64,000 bases of DNA from Wenzhouxiangella sp. 15190 (GCF_003417465.1 NZ_QVMV01000030.1:39683-103682); one strand, 5' to 3'; shown: positions 53,924 to 63,335, counted from the first letter of the stretch. The notes: generated from the letters alone by a model not told the origin. A program made the numbers and translations.

Positions 53924-56900
53924 TCAGAACTGACCGATCAGGGACTCGAAGCGATCCGAGAAGATCAGATCCAGGGGATCGCCGATGACCGGATCGTCCA
54001 CCGGATCGGCGGGATCCCAGGTCCACTCCATGTAGGGGTCGGTGTACCAGATACGCCCGTAGCTGGTATCGGACAGGGGTTCGGGGAATGTCACTTCGGC
54101 GGTCGTGAACTGCGCCCAGGTGGAGTAGAGCGTATCGCCGGCCGGGCTCATGGCGAGGCTCGCCTCCTCTGCCGACACGTCGGAACCCGTCGTCAATCGA
54201 TCAAACTCGTTGCAGAAGATCCCGAAGGTTTGCTTGTCGTCCGTGACTGCTGCCAGGCCAGGATCGCAAGTGGTGTCGTCACCGATCGTGGCTTCTGCTG
54301 AATTCACCTGGTAGTGGTCGCCATAGCCGACGGCTCGACCATAGAAGAGATCCAGCGCTTCGGCTTCGCCCTCGGCGACGGTGGTGTTGTCACCGGTTTC
54401 GTAGACGACGAAGAAGCGGGTCGGATTGAACTCGTCGGAATCCTCGTCGTAGACGCCGTCACCCGATGCACCGATGGTCTTCATCGTGGGCGGATCCGGC
54501 GCATAGCGCGGGTCGAGAACCGTGAACTTGTAGGTGGACGTACCCGTTTCCGAGCCCTGTAGCTGCGACACGTTGCGCGCCTGCTCCGGTGCTCCCGCCG
54601 CATAAGCGGTGCAGCGGCGCTCGGATTCAGGGGCGGTCGCGCCATCACGCATGAATTCGCAGGTGGCCGTCCCTTCACCGCCCCAACTGGCCGGCGTGGT
54701 GGTCCAGGAGCGACCGCCGTCGAAGGATCGCCGTATATAGAGTTCGTAGCGATCGTTGCCGTCGGCATTGCGCTTCCAGTTGGGCGACCAGGCATACATC
54801 ACCACGATCATGTCGCGCCAGATGTAGCCGCGGTGCCCCTTGGCGACATCCAGCGGGTTGTACCAGCTTTGGTCGTCCAGGTTGCTGCCCAGATTAACAC
54901 TGGTATCGAAGGTCCCGCATTCGGGCGAACCCGGGCACTGGATCCAGGTTTCCATCTTGTCGAAAACCTTCTGGTCTTCCGGGTTGTCGCTGGCGATGCC
55001 CTCTTCAGTAATGCTCGGGCAGACACCGTCACTGGTATCGTTTTCGCCGCCACCACCGGCCGCGCAATTCTCCGGGGTCGTACCCGAGAGATTGACCGCC
55101 GGTTCGTTGCAGATACCCTTGGGATAGTAGGGATTGGAGCCGTCGGCGAACAAGCGCTCGCTACAGACCAGGTTGTCGAAGTCGTACGGGTTGATCGACG
55201 CTCCCGAATCGACCAGGCGACGCGCCATGATGTCGGCCGGCCCACCCTGCTGCATCAAGCCTTGCTTGTACAGCGGGAAAGCGGTCAGTTTACTGCCGGC
55301 TTCCTCAGCTGCGGACAGCGGCTGGACCAGCAGGCTGCCGCGACGGGCGATTTCGGTGCGATAGATATCGAAATTGTAGTCCTCTCCGGCATCCACGCCG
55401 ATGAAGTTCCACATGTCGACCGTACTCATCGGCGGGTGGGTTTCACCCGTGCGCCAGTCGATTTCCGGCTGGTTGAGCATGTTGCCCTGGGCGACCAGGT
55501 TCTTGACCAGGCCGGTTTCGGAGCTGTCGGCGCTGGTGGCGGGGCTGCCCATCTCGAAAGAGAAGTACCAGACGTTCTTGCCGATATCGGCAATCTCGCA
55601 GTTTTCCGCGCCTTCTGTACAGGGCGTCGCGGTCTCCACGCCGGTCTCGCCGACATCGAAGAAGAAGCGACCCAGGCCCTTGCTTTCCTCGGCGACCGCG
55701 ACCACCCAGGCACCGACGGTTTCGCCCAGCTCGTTGGTTCTCGCCTGCAACGACATGCGGGCGCGCGTTGCGGCCGTGTTGGCCACGTTGGGCACACCAT
55801 CCTCGCTGACGCAGATTTCGGTCGTGCCGCTGCCCTGGCCGGTGGGAATCACGACCGTATCGACACACTGATTCTTCAGGCCGTAATCCACCGCGGTGGC
55901 CGTGCAATAGGCGGGAACGCCGCCGGTTCCGTCGCCGCTGCCCGTGCAACGCGCGTTGTTGGTCATGCGCATCGGCACCGCGAAGGGCACGTAGGGCTTG
56001 GGCTTTTCGGTATTGGCCGGCCAGTAGGTAGCCAGATCTTCTGCCGTGCCGGCGTTGTCCACGGTTTCGAAGCGCTCGGCGGGCAGGAAGCTGTACCAGA
56101 TATCGGTCTGGTTGTTGGCGATCGCACCGCTCCAACCTTCGCCCGGGCCTTCCCCCGAACCGGGCAGCAGGCCGCCCGGATCTTCCTGCCACACCAGTGC
56201 GACACCCGCGTCCTGGACAAAGGCGATCTCCACGCGGTTGACGTCACGACGGCCGGAGGTCAAACGCTCCGGCTTGTACCAGACCACATGAAAAGCCTCG
56301 GTAGCATCGCCGGTGCGGGGATCGTCCCCCTCCACGAGCACGCCACGAGCCGTCCACAGGCAGTTGTAGGGAACGACGCCCACCGTTGGGTAGCCCAATT
56401 CGGCGTAGTCGATAAGACCCTGCGAGCCGGCAACGCCGAACAGGTCGGTGAGATACAGGTCCGTGGCCGGGTCCGTGCCGATTTCCGTTGCAACTTCACT
56501 GAGCGTGGGCGTGGTGCCATCATCGAGTGCATAGGCCGGTGACCCCGAAGTGCAGTAACGGCTCTGCCAGGCCACGGCAATATGCCGGCCGGCCACTGCG
56601 TGGACGACGTTTGTCACGTCACCTGGATATTCCGGCACCGAGGTGGCGAATTCCGCCGCCGACTCGGACAGATTGGTCGTTTTCCAGGTCTGGCCGTCGT
56701 CCAGGCTGACGCCGGAATAGACATCCCGCTTGCCGTGTCCGGCGAAACCGCCGACGTTTTCGTCGCCCGCCGGCTCCGGCGAGTTGACCGCGCCATAGAG
56801 AAAGACGCTGATCGCCGGCTTGGCGTGGGCTCGCTCCTTTTCAAGGGTTGCCTCATCATCCGTCGTATACGGCACCGTCGTGGCCGTACCGTCGGAAGCC

Positions 56901-57130
56901 TGGGCGTCCACGTATTCCCTGAGATACTTGATAAAAACGTGATCGGCCTCGGGCGAATGCTCGGTGCCGTCGATCTCGAGTAATGACGAGTCCAGCGTGA
57001 TGTTCTGGTTGATGTCTCGATTGATCGGGTCCCCGACCTGGGAAAACACTGAGGTCGAAAGCATCACGCCGGTGATCGCCGACGTCAGGGCCACGACCGA
57101 AAATCTGATATTGAACATTGAACGCTCCAA
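53924..57130 (-). CDS. Large secreted choice-of-anchor O-like protein with Asp-box repeats
   Basis: The 1068-residue protein has a signal peptide (FSVVALTSAITGVMLSTSVFSQ; the start may instead be the ATG four codons later at 57118). It contains Asp-box motifs SLDDGQTWKTT and SFDGGRSWTTT, typical of sialidase-like beta-propellers. It has many Cys pairs and Asp/Glu-rich loops, suggesting an extracellular, possibly calcium-bound protein. I recall the choice-of-anchor O family for such proteins but cannot confirm it. It ends LDLIFSDRFESLIGQF, with the same IF-x-DRFE tail motif as its neighbour. Substrate and role are unknown. Confidence 0.75.
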   Translation of the reverse strand: MERSMFNIRFSVVALTSAITGVMLSTSVFSQVGDPINRDINQNITLDSSLLEIDGTEHSPEADHVFIKYLREYVDAQASDGTATTVPYTTDDEATLEKERAHAKPAISVFLYGAVNSPEPAGDENVGGFAGHGKRDVYSGVSLDDGQTWKTTNLSESAAEFATSVPEYPGDVTNVVHAVAGRHIAVAWQSRYCTSGSPAYALDDGTTPTLSEVATEIGTDPATDLYLTDLFGVAGSQGLIDYAELGYPTVGVVPYNCLWTARGVLVEGDDPRTGDATEAFHVVWYKPERLTSGRRDVNRVEIAFVQDAGVALVWQEDPGGLLPGSGEGPGEGWSGAIANNQTDIWYSFLPAERFETVDNAGTAEDLATYWPANTEKPKPYVPFAVPMRMTNNARCTGSGDGTGGVPAYCTATAVDYGLKNQCVDTVVIPTGQGSGTTEICVSEDGVPNVANTAATRARMSLQARTNELGETVGAWVVAVAEESKGLGRFFFDVGETGVETATPCTEGAENCEIADIGKNVWYFSFEMGSPATSADSSETGLVKNLVAQGNMLNQPEIDWRTGETHPPMSTVDMWNFIGVDAGEDYNFDIYRTEIARRGSLLVQPLSAAEEAGSKLTAFPLYKQGLMQQGGPADIMARRLVDSGASINPYDFDNLVCSERLFADGSNPYYPKGICNEPAVNLSGTTPENCAAGGGGENDTSDGVCPSITEEGIASDNPEDQKVFDKMETWIQCPGSPECGTFDTSVNLGSNLDDQSWYNPLDVAKGHRGYIWRDMIVVMYAWSPNWKRNADGNDRYELYIRRSFDGGRSWTTTPASWGGEGTATCEFMRDGATAPESERRCTAYAAGAPEQARNVSQLQGSETGTSTYKFTVLDPRYAPDPPTMKTIGASGDGVYDEDSDEFNPTRFFVVYETGDNTTVAEGEAEALDLFYGRAVGYGDHYQVNSAEATIGDDTTCDPGLAAVTDDKQTFGIFCNEFDRLTTGSDVSAEEASLAMSPAGDTLYSTWAQFTTAEVTFPEPLSDTSYGRIWYTDPYMEWTWDPADPVDDPVIGDPLDLIFSDRFESLIGQF

Positions 57131-57368
57131 AGCGCCGAAAGGCGAAAAATTTCAGAAACTCAGGGTTGCAAAGAATTCCCGGCGCCCTTCAGAAGGAGCC
57201 GCCAAAAACACCGAAACCCGTTCATCCTCTTGTTGAAGTCTACATCCGGGGCGTTGCACCCCTTGTGATATGGATCAATAAATGCGTAATTCCTAATAAG
57301 GCAAGCACCAAGCCCGCCGAATGAAGCTTGCGTACAATCCCGGTGAACCCTCTGTCGAGCATGCATCC

Positions 57369-58001
57369 ATGAAAGCGGGCCAATCCATGACGTCAGCGCT
57401 GGGGGTATTCGCCGCCCTGGGGCTCGCGGCGGCCCTCGTTCTGGCCGGTCTGGACGCGCTGACTGAAGCGCGGATCGAGGCCGAGCGCCGGGAACACGCC
57501 CTGCGGGCGGTTTCGGCGATGCTGAAGCCGGGCCGTTACAACAATGAATTACTCGACGACACCGCACGCCTGCCGATCCAGGGTCTGGGCGAACCGGCCA
57601 CCGTGTATCGGGCTCGCCTGGACAATGAACCCACGGCTGCCGTTATCGACGTGACTACATCGGAAGGCTACAGCGGCGATATTCGACTGCTGGTGGCGGT
57701 CGATCCAGATGGCAAAGTGCTGGGAATCCGCATTCTCGAACACCGGGAGACGCCCGGCTTGGGCGACAAAATCGAGCGAAGCAAGAGCGACTGGATCGAG
57801 CAGTTCGAGGGCAAGTCACTGCAGAATCCTCCAGCGCAAGACTGGGCTCCGGATCGCAGGGACGGTGCTTTCGATACGGTCACCAGCGCGACAATCACCT
57901 CGGCAGCCGTCATCGACGCGGTCAAGCGCGTCCTGCGGACGTTCGAATCCAACAAGAAAAAACTGTTTGCAACCACGGAAAACACGGAAAACACGGACTA
58001 A
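57369..58001 (+). CDS. rnfG: Rnf complex FMN-binding subunit G
   Basis: RnfG holds a covalently bound FMN on the periplasmic side. The 210-residue protein (from ATG 57369) has one membrane anchor (TSALGVFAALGLAAALVLAGL), the conserved RILEHRETPGLGDKIERSKSDWI block and the flavin-attachment motif VTSATITSAAV. Its last residues (FATTENTENTD) and stop are encoded by a CACGGAAAA repeat arm, so the repeat has replaced the natural C-terminus. It is divergent from the large secreted protein gene. Confidence 0.94.
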   Translation: MKAGQSMTSALGVFAALGLAAALVLAGLDALTEARIEAERREHALRAVSAMLKPGRYNNELLDDTARLPIQGLGEPATVYRARLDNEPTAAVIDVTTSEGYSGDIRLLVAVDPDGKVLGIRILEHRETPGLGDKIERSKSDWIEQFEGKSLQNPPAQDWAPDRRDGAFDTVTSATITSAAVIDAVKRVLRTFESNKKKLFATTENTENTD

Positions 58002-58039
58002 AATCGAAGTTTCCGTGCGTTCCGTGCGTTCCGTGGTTC
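57971..58039. repeat. Inverted pair of nonamer repeats at the rnfG-rnfE junction
   Basis: The left arm (57971-57998) has CACGGAAAA twice and CACGGAC. The right arm (58009-58039) has the complement, TTCCGTGCG repeated then TTCCGTGGTT. Only about 10 bases separate the arms, so a strong hairpin is possible. The left arm is translated as the end of RnfG. It is related to the pair at 42.24-42.35 kb. Confidence 0.87.
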
Positions 58040-58059
58040 CATGTTTATCAAGATGACAA

Positions 58060-58755
58060 ATGACAAAAACTGAATCGAAACGCATCTGGCGCAACGGGCT
58101 CTGGGACAATAACCCGGGTCTGGTGCAGTTGCTGGGACTGTGCCCGTTGCTGGCGGTGTCGAATACGGCCGTCAATGGCCTGGGCCTGGGCCTTGCAACG
58201 CTGCTGGTCCTGTTGGTTTCCAATGGCCTGGTGTCAGTGCTGCGCTCGACCTGGCGGCCGGAACTTCGCATCCCCGCCTTCGTGCTGATCATCGCCTCGA
58301 CGGTCACCGCCATCGACCTTTCGATGCAGGCCTGGCTGCACGAGCTCAGCCGCACCCTGGGCATATTCGTGCCGCTGATCGTGACCAACTGCACCATCCT
58401 GGCCCGCGCCGAGGCCTTCGCCTCGAAACAGCCGGTGGGTGCCAGCCTGATCGACGCGTTGGCCCAGGGCACCGGTTTCGCCGCCGTGCTGATCGTGCTC
58501 GGTGCGGGCCGGGAAATCGTCGGCCAGGGCACGCTGCTGGCCGGCGCCGACATGCTCTTCGGCGGGGCGGCCAGTGCCTGGACAATACAGCTGCTGCCCT
58601 TCGACCAGGGCCTGCTGCTGGCCGTTCTGCCACCGGGTGCCTTCATCGGCCTGGGGCTGCTGGTGGCGCTGCGGCAATATCTGGTCAACCGGCCGCGTCG
58701 GGCTGCCGTAGAATCGCGCACTTCCCCATCACCCGCCCAACCGACCACGCCATGA
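58060..58755 (+). CDS. rnfE: Rnf complex membrane subunit E
   Basis: RnfE is the six-helix homologue and partner of RnfA. The 231-residue protein has NNPGLVQLLGLCPLLAVSNTAVNGLGLG and LIVTNCTILARAEAFAS, the two conserved Cys-bearing half-helices. The helix pattern and C-terminus are normal. Its stop overlaps the nth start as ATGA, the usual rnf-nth junction in gammaproteobacteria. Confidence 0.95.
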   Translation: MTKTESKRIWRNGLWDNNPGLVQLLGLCPLLAVSNTAVNGLGLGLATLLVLLVSNGLVSVLRSTWRPELRIPAFVLIIASTVTAIDLSMQAWLHELSRTLGIFVPLIVTNCTILARAEAFASKQPVGASLIDALAQGTGFAAVLIVLGAGREIVGQGTLLAGADMLFGGAASAWTIQLLPFDQGLLLAVLPPGAFIGLGLLVALRQYLVNRPRRAAVESRTSPSPAQPTTP

Positions 58756-59417
58756 ACAAGGCCGATCGCGAGGCGTTCTTTCGCAGGCTGAAAGAACTCA
58801 ACCCCCATCCGACGACGGAGCTGGCGTACGAAACTCCCTTCGAACTGCTGGTGGCCGTCATCCTGTCCGCCCAGGCCACGGACGCAGGCGTCAACAAGGC
58901 CACCCGTCGCCTGTTCCCGGTGGCCAACACCCCGCAAGCGATCCTCGAGCTGGGCGAAGATGGCCTCAAGGAGTACATCAAGACGATCGGCCTGTTCAAC
59001 TCCAAGGCGAAGAACATCATCCGGACCTGCCGCGACCTGGTCGAAAAGCACGATGGCGTGGTGCCGGACAGCCGGGCCGAACTGGAGGCCCTGGCCGGAG
59101 TGGGACGCAAAACCGCCAACGTGGTGCTCAATACTGCCTTCGGCCAACCCACGATGGCCGTAGACACGCACATCTTCCGGGTTGCCAACCGCACCGGACT
59201 GGCGCCGGGCAAAACCCCGCTCGCTGTCGAGAAGGCGCTGCTCAAGCGCGTGCCCGAAGCCTACCTCAAGGACGCCCACCACTGGCTGATCCTGCACGGG
59301 CGCTACACCTGCAAGGCGCGCAAGCCACTATGCGGCCAATGCCCCGTCTACGACCTGTGCCGGTGGCGGCAGAAACAGCGTCATTTCGAAGCGACGCGCC
59401 CCGATGACGCTAAGTAA
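58752..59417 (+). CDS. nth: Endonuclease III
   Basis: Nth is a base-excision repair glycosylase/AP lyase for oxidised pyrimidines. The 221-residue protein has the helix-hairpin-helix LEALAGVGRKTANVVLN, whose Lys is catalytic, the catalytic Asp in VDTHIFRVANR, and the 4Fe-4S loop CKARKPLCGQCPVYDLC. The ATG at 58752 gives the standard N-terminus. It is co-transcribed with rnfE. Confidence 0.96.
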   Translation: MNKADREAFFRRLKELNPHPTTELAYETPFELLVAVILSAQATDAGVNKATRRLFPVANTPQAILELGEDGLKEYIKTIGLFNSKAKNIIRTCRDLVEKHDGVVPDSRAELEALAGVGRKTANVVLNTAFGQPTMAVDTHIFRVANRTGLAPGKTPLAVEKALLKRVPEAYLKDAHHWLILHGRYTCKARKPLCGQCPVYDLCRWRQKQRHFEATRPDDAK

Positions 59418-59512
59418 ATTCCCGTAGCGCACATTTAACACCCGGATGCTAGAGTATTGACGAACATCAAGTTCTGGTGTTCAACCTTATTCCAATCCGT
59501 GGAGGATCAGTC

Positions 59513-59821
59513 ATGACCGACAAGAAATACCTGCTTACCGCCATCAGTACCGTTGCCGCCGCCTCGTTTTCCCTGAGCGCAATGGCATCCCAGGACACCG
59601 GCGTCGATCCATTCCAGGCCGAAGATCTGCCGGCCGGCTTCCAGGTCTCCGCCGACGACGACAAGGAAGGCAAGTGCGGTGAAGACAAGGACAAGGAAGG
59701 CAGCTGTGGCGAAGGTTCCTGCGGCGAAGACAAGGATAAGGAAGGCTCCTGCGGTGAAGATTCCGGCGACGACAAGGACGAAGAAGGCAGCTGCGGAGAG
59801 GGCTCCTGCGGCAGCGTCTGA
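59513..59821 (+). CDS. hvfA: HvfA-like cysteine-rich RiPP precursor (six EG[KS]C motifs)
   Basis: The 102-residue precursor has a signal peptide ending AMA (about residue 25), a short conserved segment (DPFQAEDLPAGFQVS) and a low-complexity core rich in Asp, Glu, Lys and Gly. Cysteines lie at residues 55, 65, 70, 80, 94 and 99, each in EGKC (once) or EGSC (five times). Known HvfA-type peptides use EGKC repeats that MNIO enzymes convert to oxazolone-thioamide copper ligands; that chemistry is inferred here. A GGAGGA ribosome-binding site precedes ATG 59513. It is followed directly by hvfB and hvfC. Confidence 0.83.
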   Translation: MTDKKYLLTAISTVAAASFSLSAMASQDTGVDPFQAEDLPAGFQVSADDDKEGKCGEDKDKEGSCGEGSCGEDKDKEGSCGEDSGDDKDEEGSCGEGSCGSV

Positions 59822-59833
59822 TTCTTGCTGAGC

Positions 59834-60691
59834 ATGTCAAGAGCATCCACCTTTGATCTGAAAGGAGCCGGGCTGGGCCTTAGACGAGGCCTGCTCGAAC
59901 CCCTGCGTGAGGCCGACCTCTCCGAGGTCGGTTTCATGGAGGTCGCTCCCGAAAACTGGATCGGCGTCGGCGGCCGTCTTGGCCGCCGCTTCGCCGAGTA
60001 CACCGAACGCTTTCCCTTCGTCTGTCACGGGCTGTCGCTCTCCCTCGGCGCACCCGAACCGCTCGACCGCGGGTTCCTGGAGCGGGTCCGCCGCTTTCTG
60101 GACCAGCACGGCATCAGGGGCTATTCCGAGCACCTGAGCTATTGCTCCGAACACGGGCATCTCTATGACCTGATGCCCATCCCCTTTACCGAAGAGGCCG
60201 TCGACTGGGTCGCTTCGCGCATCCGCGAAACCCAGAACATCGTCGGTCGCCGCATCGCGGTGGAGAATATCTCCTACTATGCGACGGTTGGCGCCCAGAT
60301 GAGCGAGCTGGAATTCATCAACGCCGTACTCGAGAAGGCCGACTGCCTGCTGTTGCTCGACGTCAACAACATCTACGTCAACAGCGTGAATCACCGCTAC
60401 GATCCGCACGAGTTTCTGGCCGGCCTGCCCGCCGACCGGATCGCCTACATCCACGTGGCCGGTCATTACAACGAGGCCGAGGATCTGATCATCGATACCC
60501 ACGGCGCAGCGGTCATCGACCCGGTCTGGCAACTGCTGGCCGAGGCCTACCAGCGACTGGGCGCCGTACCGACGCTGCTCGAGCGCGACTTCAATTTCCC
60601 TCCGGCCGAAGAACTTCTCGCCGAGGTCTCCCATATTCGTAACCTGCAGCACGAACATGCCCCCGCACAGCGACAGCAATTCGCCTCCTGA
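59834..60691 (+). CDS. hvfB: HvfB-like MNIO family (DUF692) multinuclear iron oxidase
   Basis: The 285-residue TIM-barrel enzyme has the DUF692 metal-ligand pattern: [57 protein letters not shown] and [10 protein letters not shown]. Family members oxidise cysteine in peptide substrates with O2 and multinuclear iron. Here the likely substrate is the EG[KS]C peptide encoded just upstream. The ATG at 59834 is preferred to a TTG at 59825. Its last 35 bases overlap hvfC. Confidence 0.9.
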   Translation: MSRASTFDLKGAGLGLRRGLLEPLREADLSEVGFMEVAPENWIGVGGRLGRRFAEYTERFPFVCHGLSLSLGAPEPLDRGFLERVRRFLDQHGIRGYSEHLSYCSEHGHLYDLMPIPFTEEAVDWVASRIRETQNIVGRRIAVENISYYATVGAQMSELEFINAVLEKADCLLLLDVNNIYVNSVNHRYDPHEFLAGLPADRIAYIHVAGHYNEAEDLIIDTHGAAVIDPVWQLLAEAYQRLGAVPTLLERDFNFPPAEELLAEVSHIRNLQHEHAPAQRQQFAS

Positions 60692-61448
60692 AAGCCTGCT
60701 CGCCCTGCAGCGGCAGTTCGCCGGGCATATTCGCGACCCCGAGCACATCGAGGCGCCGGAGGGTCCTGAAGAGCGTCGCCTGGCGATCTACCGGCGGCTG
60801 GTCTTCAGCAACCTGAGCAACCTGTTCTCGAAGAACTTCCCGGTGCTCCACAGAATCGTCGACCGGAAGCGCTGGCAATCGCTGATCCGCGAGTTCCTGA
60901 CCGAGCATCGCTCGACCACGCCGATGTTCACCGAAATCGGCCGGGAATTCGTGCGCTTTCTGGAGGAAGAACAGCCCGACGGCCTGCCGCCGTTCGCGCT
61001 GGAGCTGGCCCACTGGGAATTCCTGGAGACCTGCGTGCGACTGGCCGAGGCCGACCCGAACGAGACCGACTGTCAAAGCGACGGCGATCTGCTTTCAGCC
61101 CCCGTCGCGCTCAATCCCACCTTGAGGCTGGCGCAGTACCGGTGGCCGGTGCACGAAATCGCGCCTGAGAACCAGCCCGATGCTCCGCTCGACGAGCCGC
61201 TGATTCTGGCCGCCTGGCGCCGGCGAAACGATCGCACCGGCTTCATGAAACTCAATGCAGTCACCGCACGCTTGCTCGAACTCATCGACCAGCAACCCCA
61301 ACTGTCGGGACGGGCGGTTCTCGAAAAAATCGCCGAGGAAATGCAGGCACCGAACTCGCAAGCGATCGTGCAGTCCGGTCGCTCCATGCTCGAGCGCCTG
61401 CTCGAGCGCGAAGTCGTGCTCGGGGCGCGCCCCAAACCGAATCAGTAG
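60657..61448 (+). CDS. hvfC: HvfC-like DUF2063 partner protein
   Basis: The 263-residue protein has the N-terminal DUF2063 domain ([65 protein letters not shown]) and a C-terminal domain with a winged-helix-like part. In MNIO clusters this partner is needed for modification and binds the precursor leader. The reading frame overlaps hvfB, so the two are made together. No DoxX-type hvfD follows; the next gene is on the other strand. Confidence 0.88.
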   Translation: MPPHSDSNSPPESLLALQRQFAGHIRDPEHIEAPEGPEERRLAIYRRLVFSNLSNLFSKNFPVLHRIVDRKRWQSLIREFLTEHRSTTPMFTEIGREFVRFLEEEQPDGLPPFALELAHWEFLETCVRLAEADPNETDCQSDGDLLSAPVALNPTLRLAQYRWPVHEIAPENQPDAPLDEPLILAAWRRRNDRTGFMKLNAVTARLLELIDQQPQLSGRAVLEKIAEEMQAPNSQAIVQSGRSMLERLLEREVVLGARPKPNQ

Positions 61449-62314
61449 ATTCCCTCGACCTGCCAGCCCCGCTCCCTGAGCAACTCGACCAACCCGTCCT
61501 CGCCGTGCAGATGCAACGCCCCCACGGCGATGATCAGCCCGCCGGCTTCCAGCCAGGACTCGGCCCGCTCGAGCATGCGCCGATTGCGCGCGGCCAGGCC
61601 CTGCTCATTGAAGTAGCGCACGATGCGCCCGTCCAACCCCGCCATTTGCTCTTCGGCCAGCCGGTCCAGCCGCTCGAGATCGCCGTCGAGGTAGGCCGCT
61701 ACGAGTTGCTCGAAAACGGCCGCGTGGTCATCGTGGTCGTCGACGGTCTCGCGAATCAGGCTGAGTTGATCTTCGAGCGGCAGGCCGGCCAGGAAATCGA
61801 TCTGCTCATCGACGGTTTCCAGCGCCATCACATCGAGACCGGCCCCCTGGGCGCGGTAGGAAATCATCAGGTCCATGTACATCCCGGTCTCCGGCGGCGG
61901 CGTCGCCAGCGTCAGCGCCACGGCCCAGGGCTTGAGCCGGTTGACGGCCGACCGGGTCAGGCCGTATTTGTCGGTCAGGATCGTCACCACCTGACGGTGA
62001 AGTTCGGGATCGAGAACGTCGTCCAGGCTTCGTTCGGACACCATCGCCTGTTGCAAGCGCTCGAGCATTCTGCCGTCGGGCACGAGCTCGAGTGCAATTC
62101 GGTCCGCCTTCCCGAGCGCTTCGACCAACGGCTTTGGCCATTCGAGCAATCGTGGATCCTCGCTGTGCATCGTACCCAGCAACCAGTTCCGCCGGCCGTT
62201 GTCGTCGGTGACCGACCAGAACACCTCGGCCGACACCGCCACGGGCAGGAACGCCAACGCCAGGGCGAAGGCGCTGATCCATAACCTTCTGTGGTCAAAC
62301 GGGTGACGGTGCAT
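61442..62314 (-). CDS. TraB/GumN family protein
   Basis: The 290-residue protein has a signal peptide ([19 protein letters not shown]). The family blocks are [17 protein letters not shown] near the start and [33 protein letters not shown] at the end, both containing the His/Glu residues of this erythromycin-esterase-like fold. Relatives are inferred metallopeptidases or hydrolases of unknown substrate. The ATG at 62314 follows the opposite-strand rnt start region. It overlaps hvfC by 7 bases. Confidence 0.87.
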   Translation of the reverse strand: MHRHPFDHRRLWISAFALALAFLPVAVSAEVFWSVTDDNGRRNWLLGTMHSEDPRLLEWPKPLVEALGKADRIALELVPDGRMLERLQQAMVSERSLDDVLDPELHRQVVTILTDKYGLTRSAVNRLKPWAVALTLATPPPETGMYMDLMISYRAQGAGLDVMALETVDEQIDFLAGLPLEDQLSLIRETVDDHDDHAAVFEQLVAAYLDGDLERLDRLAEEQMAGLDGRIVRYFNEQGLAARNRRMLERAESWLEAGGLIIAVGALHLHGEDGLVELLRERGWQVEGIY

Positions 62315-62345
62315 TATCCTGACTCTTTTGCCTGCGTCTCTTTTC

Positions 62346-62966
62346 ATGCCTTCAATCGTCAACCGCTTTCGCGGTTTCCAGCCCGTAGTCGTCGACGTCG
62401 AGACCGGCGGCTTCAATGCTCGTACCGATGCCCTCCTCGAACTCGCCATGTGCATCATCGAGATGGACGACGACGGCTGGCTCTCGCCCGGCGAGATCAT
62501 GATGCAGCATATCAAGCCCTTCGAGGGCGCCAACATCGAAGAAGCCGCGCTGGAATTCAACGGTATCCGTCCCGATCACCCGCTCCGGCCGGCCGTGGCT
62601 GAACGCGACGCACTCCGGCACCTGTTCCTGCCCGTTCGCCACAGCCTGCGTGAGACCGGCTGCAAACGCGCCGTCCTGGTCGGCCACAACGCGCATTTCG
62701 ACCTGGGCTTTCTCAATGCCGCAATCGAGCGCACCAACTACAAGCGAAACCCGTTCCACCCATTCAGTTGCTTCGATACCGCCACGCTCGGCGGGCTGGC
62801 CTACGGGCAGACCGTGCTGGCGCGGGCCGTGACGGCCGCCGGCCTGGACTGGGACAAGAGCCGGGCCCACTCGGCCGCTTACGATACCGAGCGCACCGCG
62901 GCGCTCTTTTGCAACATCGTCAACCGCTGGCGTCACCTGGAGGAACTGGAAGAAGACAATGGCTGA
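62346..62966 (+). CDS. rnt: Ribonuclease T
   Basis: RNase T trims the 3' ends of tRNA and other stable RNAs. The 206-residue DEDD exonuclease has Exo [12 protein letters not shown], Exo [18 protein letters not shown] and Exo [17 protein letters not shown], with all four acidic residues and the catalytic His. The ATG at 62346 is used. It is divergent from the TraB/GumN gene. Confidence 0.95.
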   Translation: MPSIVNRFRGFQPVVVDVETGGFNARTDALLELAMCIIEMDDDGWLSPGEIMMQHIKPFEGANIEEAALEFNGIRPDHPLRPAVAERDALRHLFLPVRHSLRETGCKRAVLVGHNAHFDLGFLNAAIERTNYKRNPFHPFSCFDTATLGGLAYGQTVLARAVTAAGLDWDKSRAHSAAYDTERTAALFCNIVNRWRHLEELEEDNG

Positions 62967-62980
62967 CGCTCCGGCCTAGT

Positions 62981-63241
62981 GTGCTGTCTGGCCCTAATTG
63001 CTGATATCAGCGAGTCGCCAAGCGGTCAGCTGCCAGGCGCTCGCTCGCCGGAAGGGAGGTTCCCTTTCAAGAGCGCGCAACGCCGCAGATGGCCGCTTGG
63101 CGGCTCGCCCAAAGGGAGTCCCGCAAATGGCCCACAACGGCGTTGCAAGCCTTGAACAGAGGCCCACTCTGCCCTGCGGCTCGCGCCTTTTTGTGAACCA
63201 TTTGCGGGACTCTGATATCAGCAATTAGGACCAGACAGCAC
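62981..63241. mobile_element. 261-bp MITE-like element with 30-bp inverted ends and nested palindromes
   Basis: The ends (62981-63010 and 63212-63241) are a 30-bp inverted repeat with one mismatch, beginning GTGCTGTCTGG and ending with the palindrome CTGATATCAG. Inside, GAGTCCCGCAAATGG (about 63115-63129) pairs perfectly with CCATTTGCGGGACTC (about 63199-63213), and CGCCAAGCGG (near 63016) pairs with CCGCTTGGCG (near 63092). Open frames of about 76 codons run through it on both strands, but neither resembles a known protein. No transposase and no clear target duplication are seen. It lies between rnt and sodB. Confidence 0.8.
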
Positions 63242-63335
63242 ACCAATTCGCACGCCCTTGAAAGGAAGGGTTTATCATTCCAATGTAGTTTCAGGTAAGA
63301 GTTTTCTTCATTCGCACGCAACGGAGGATCGCAAC

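Noticed and set aside
62994..63228. Genes in the 261-bp element (open frames on both strands)
   Set aside because: Both frames are mirror images created by the palindromes and have no ribosome-binding site or homology that I recognise.
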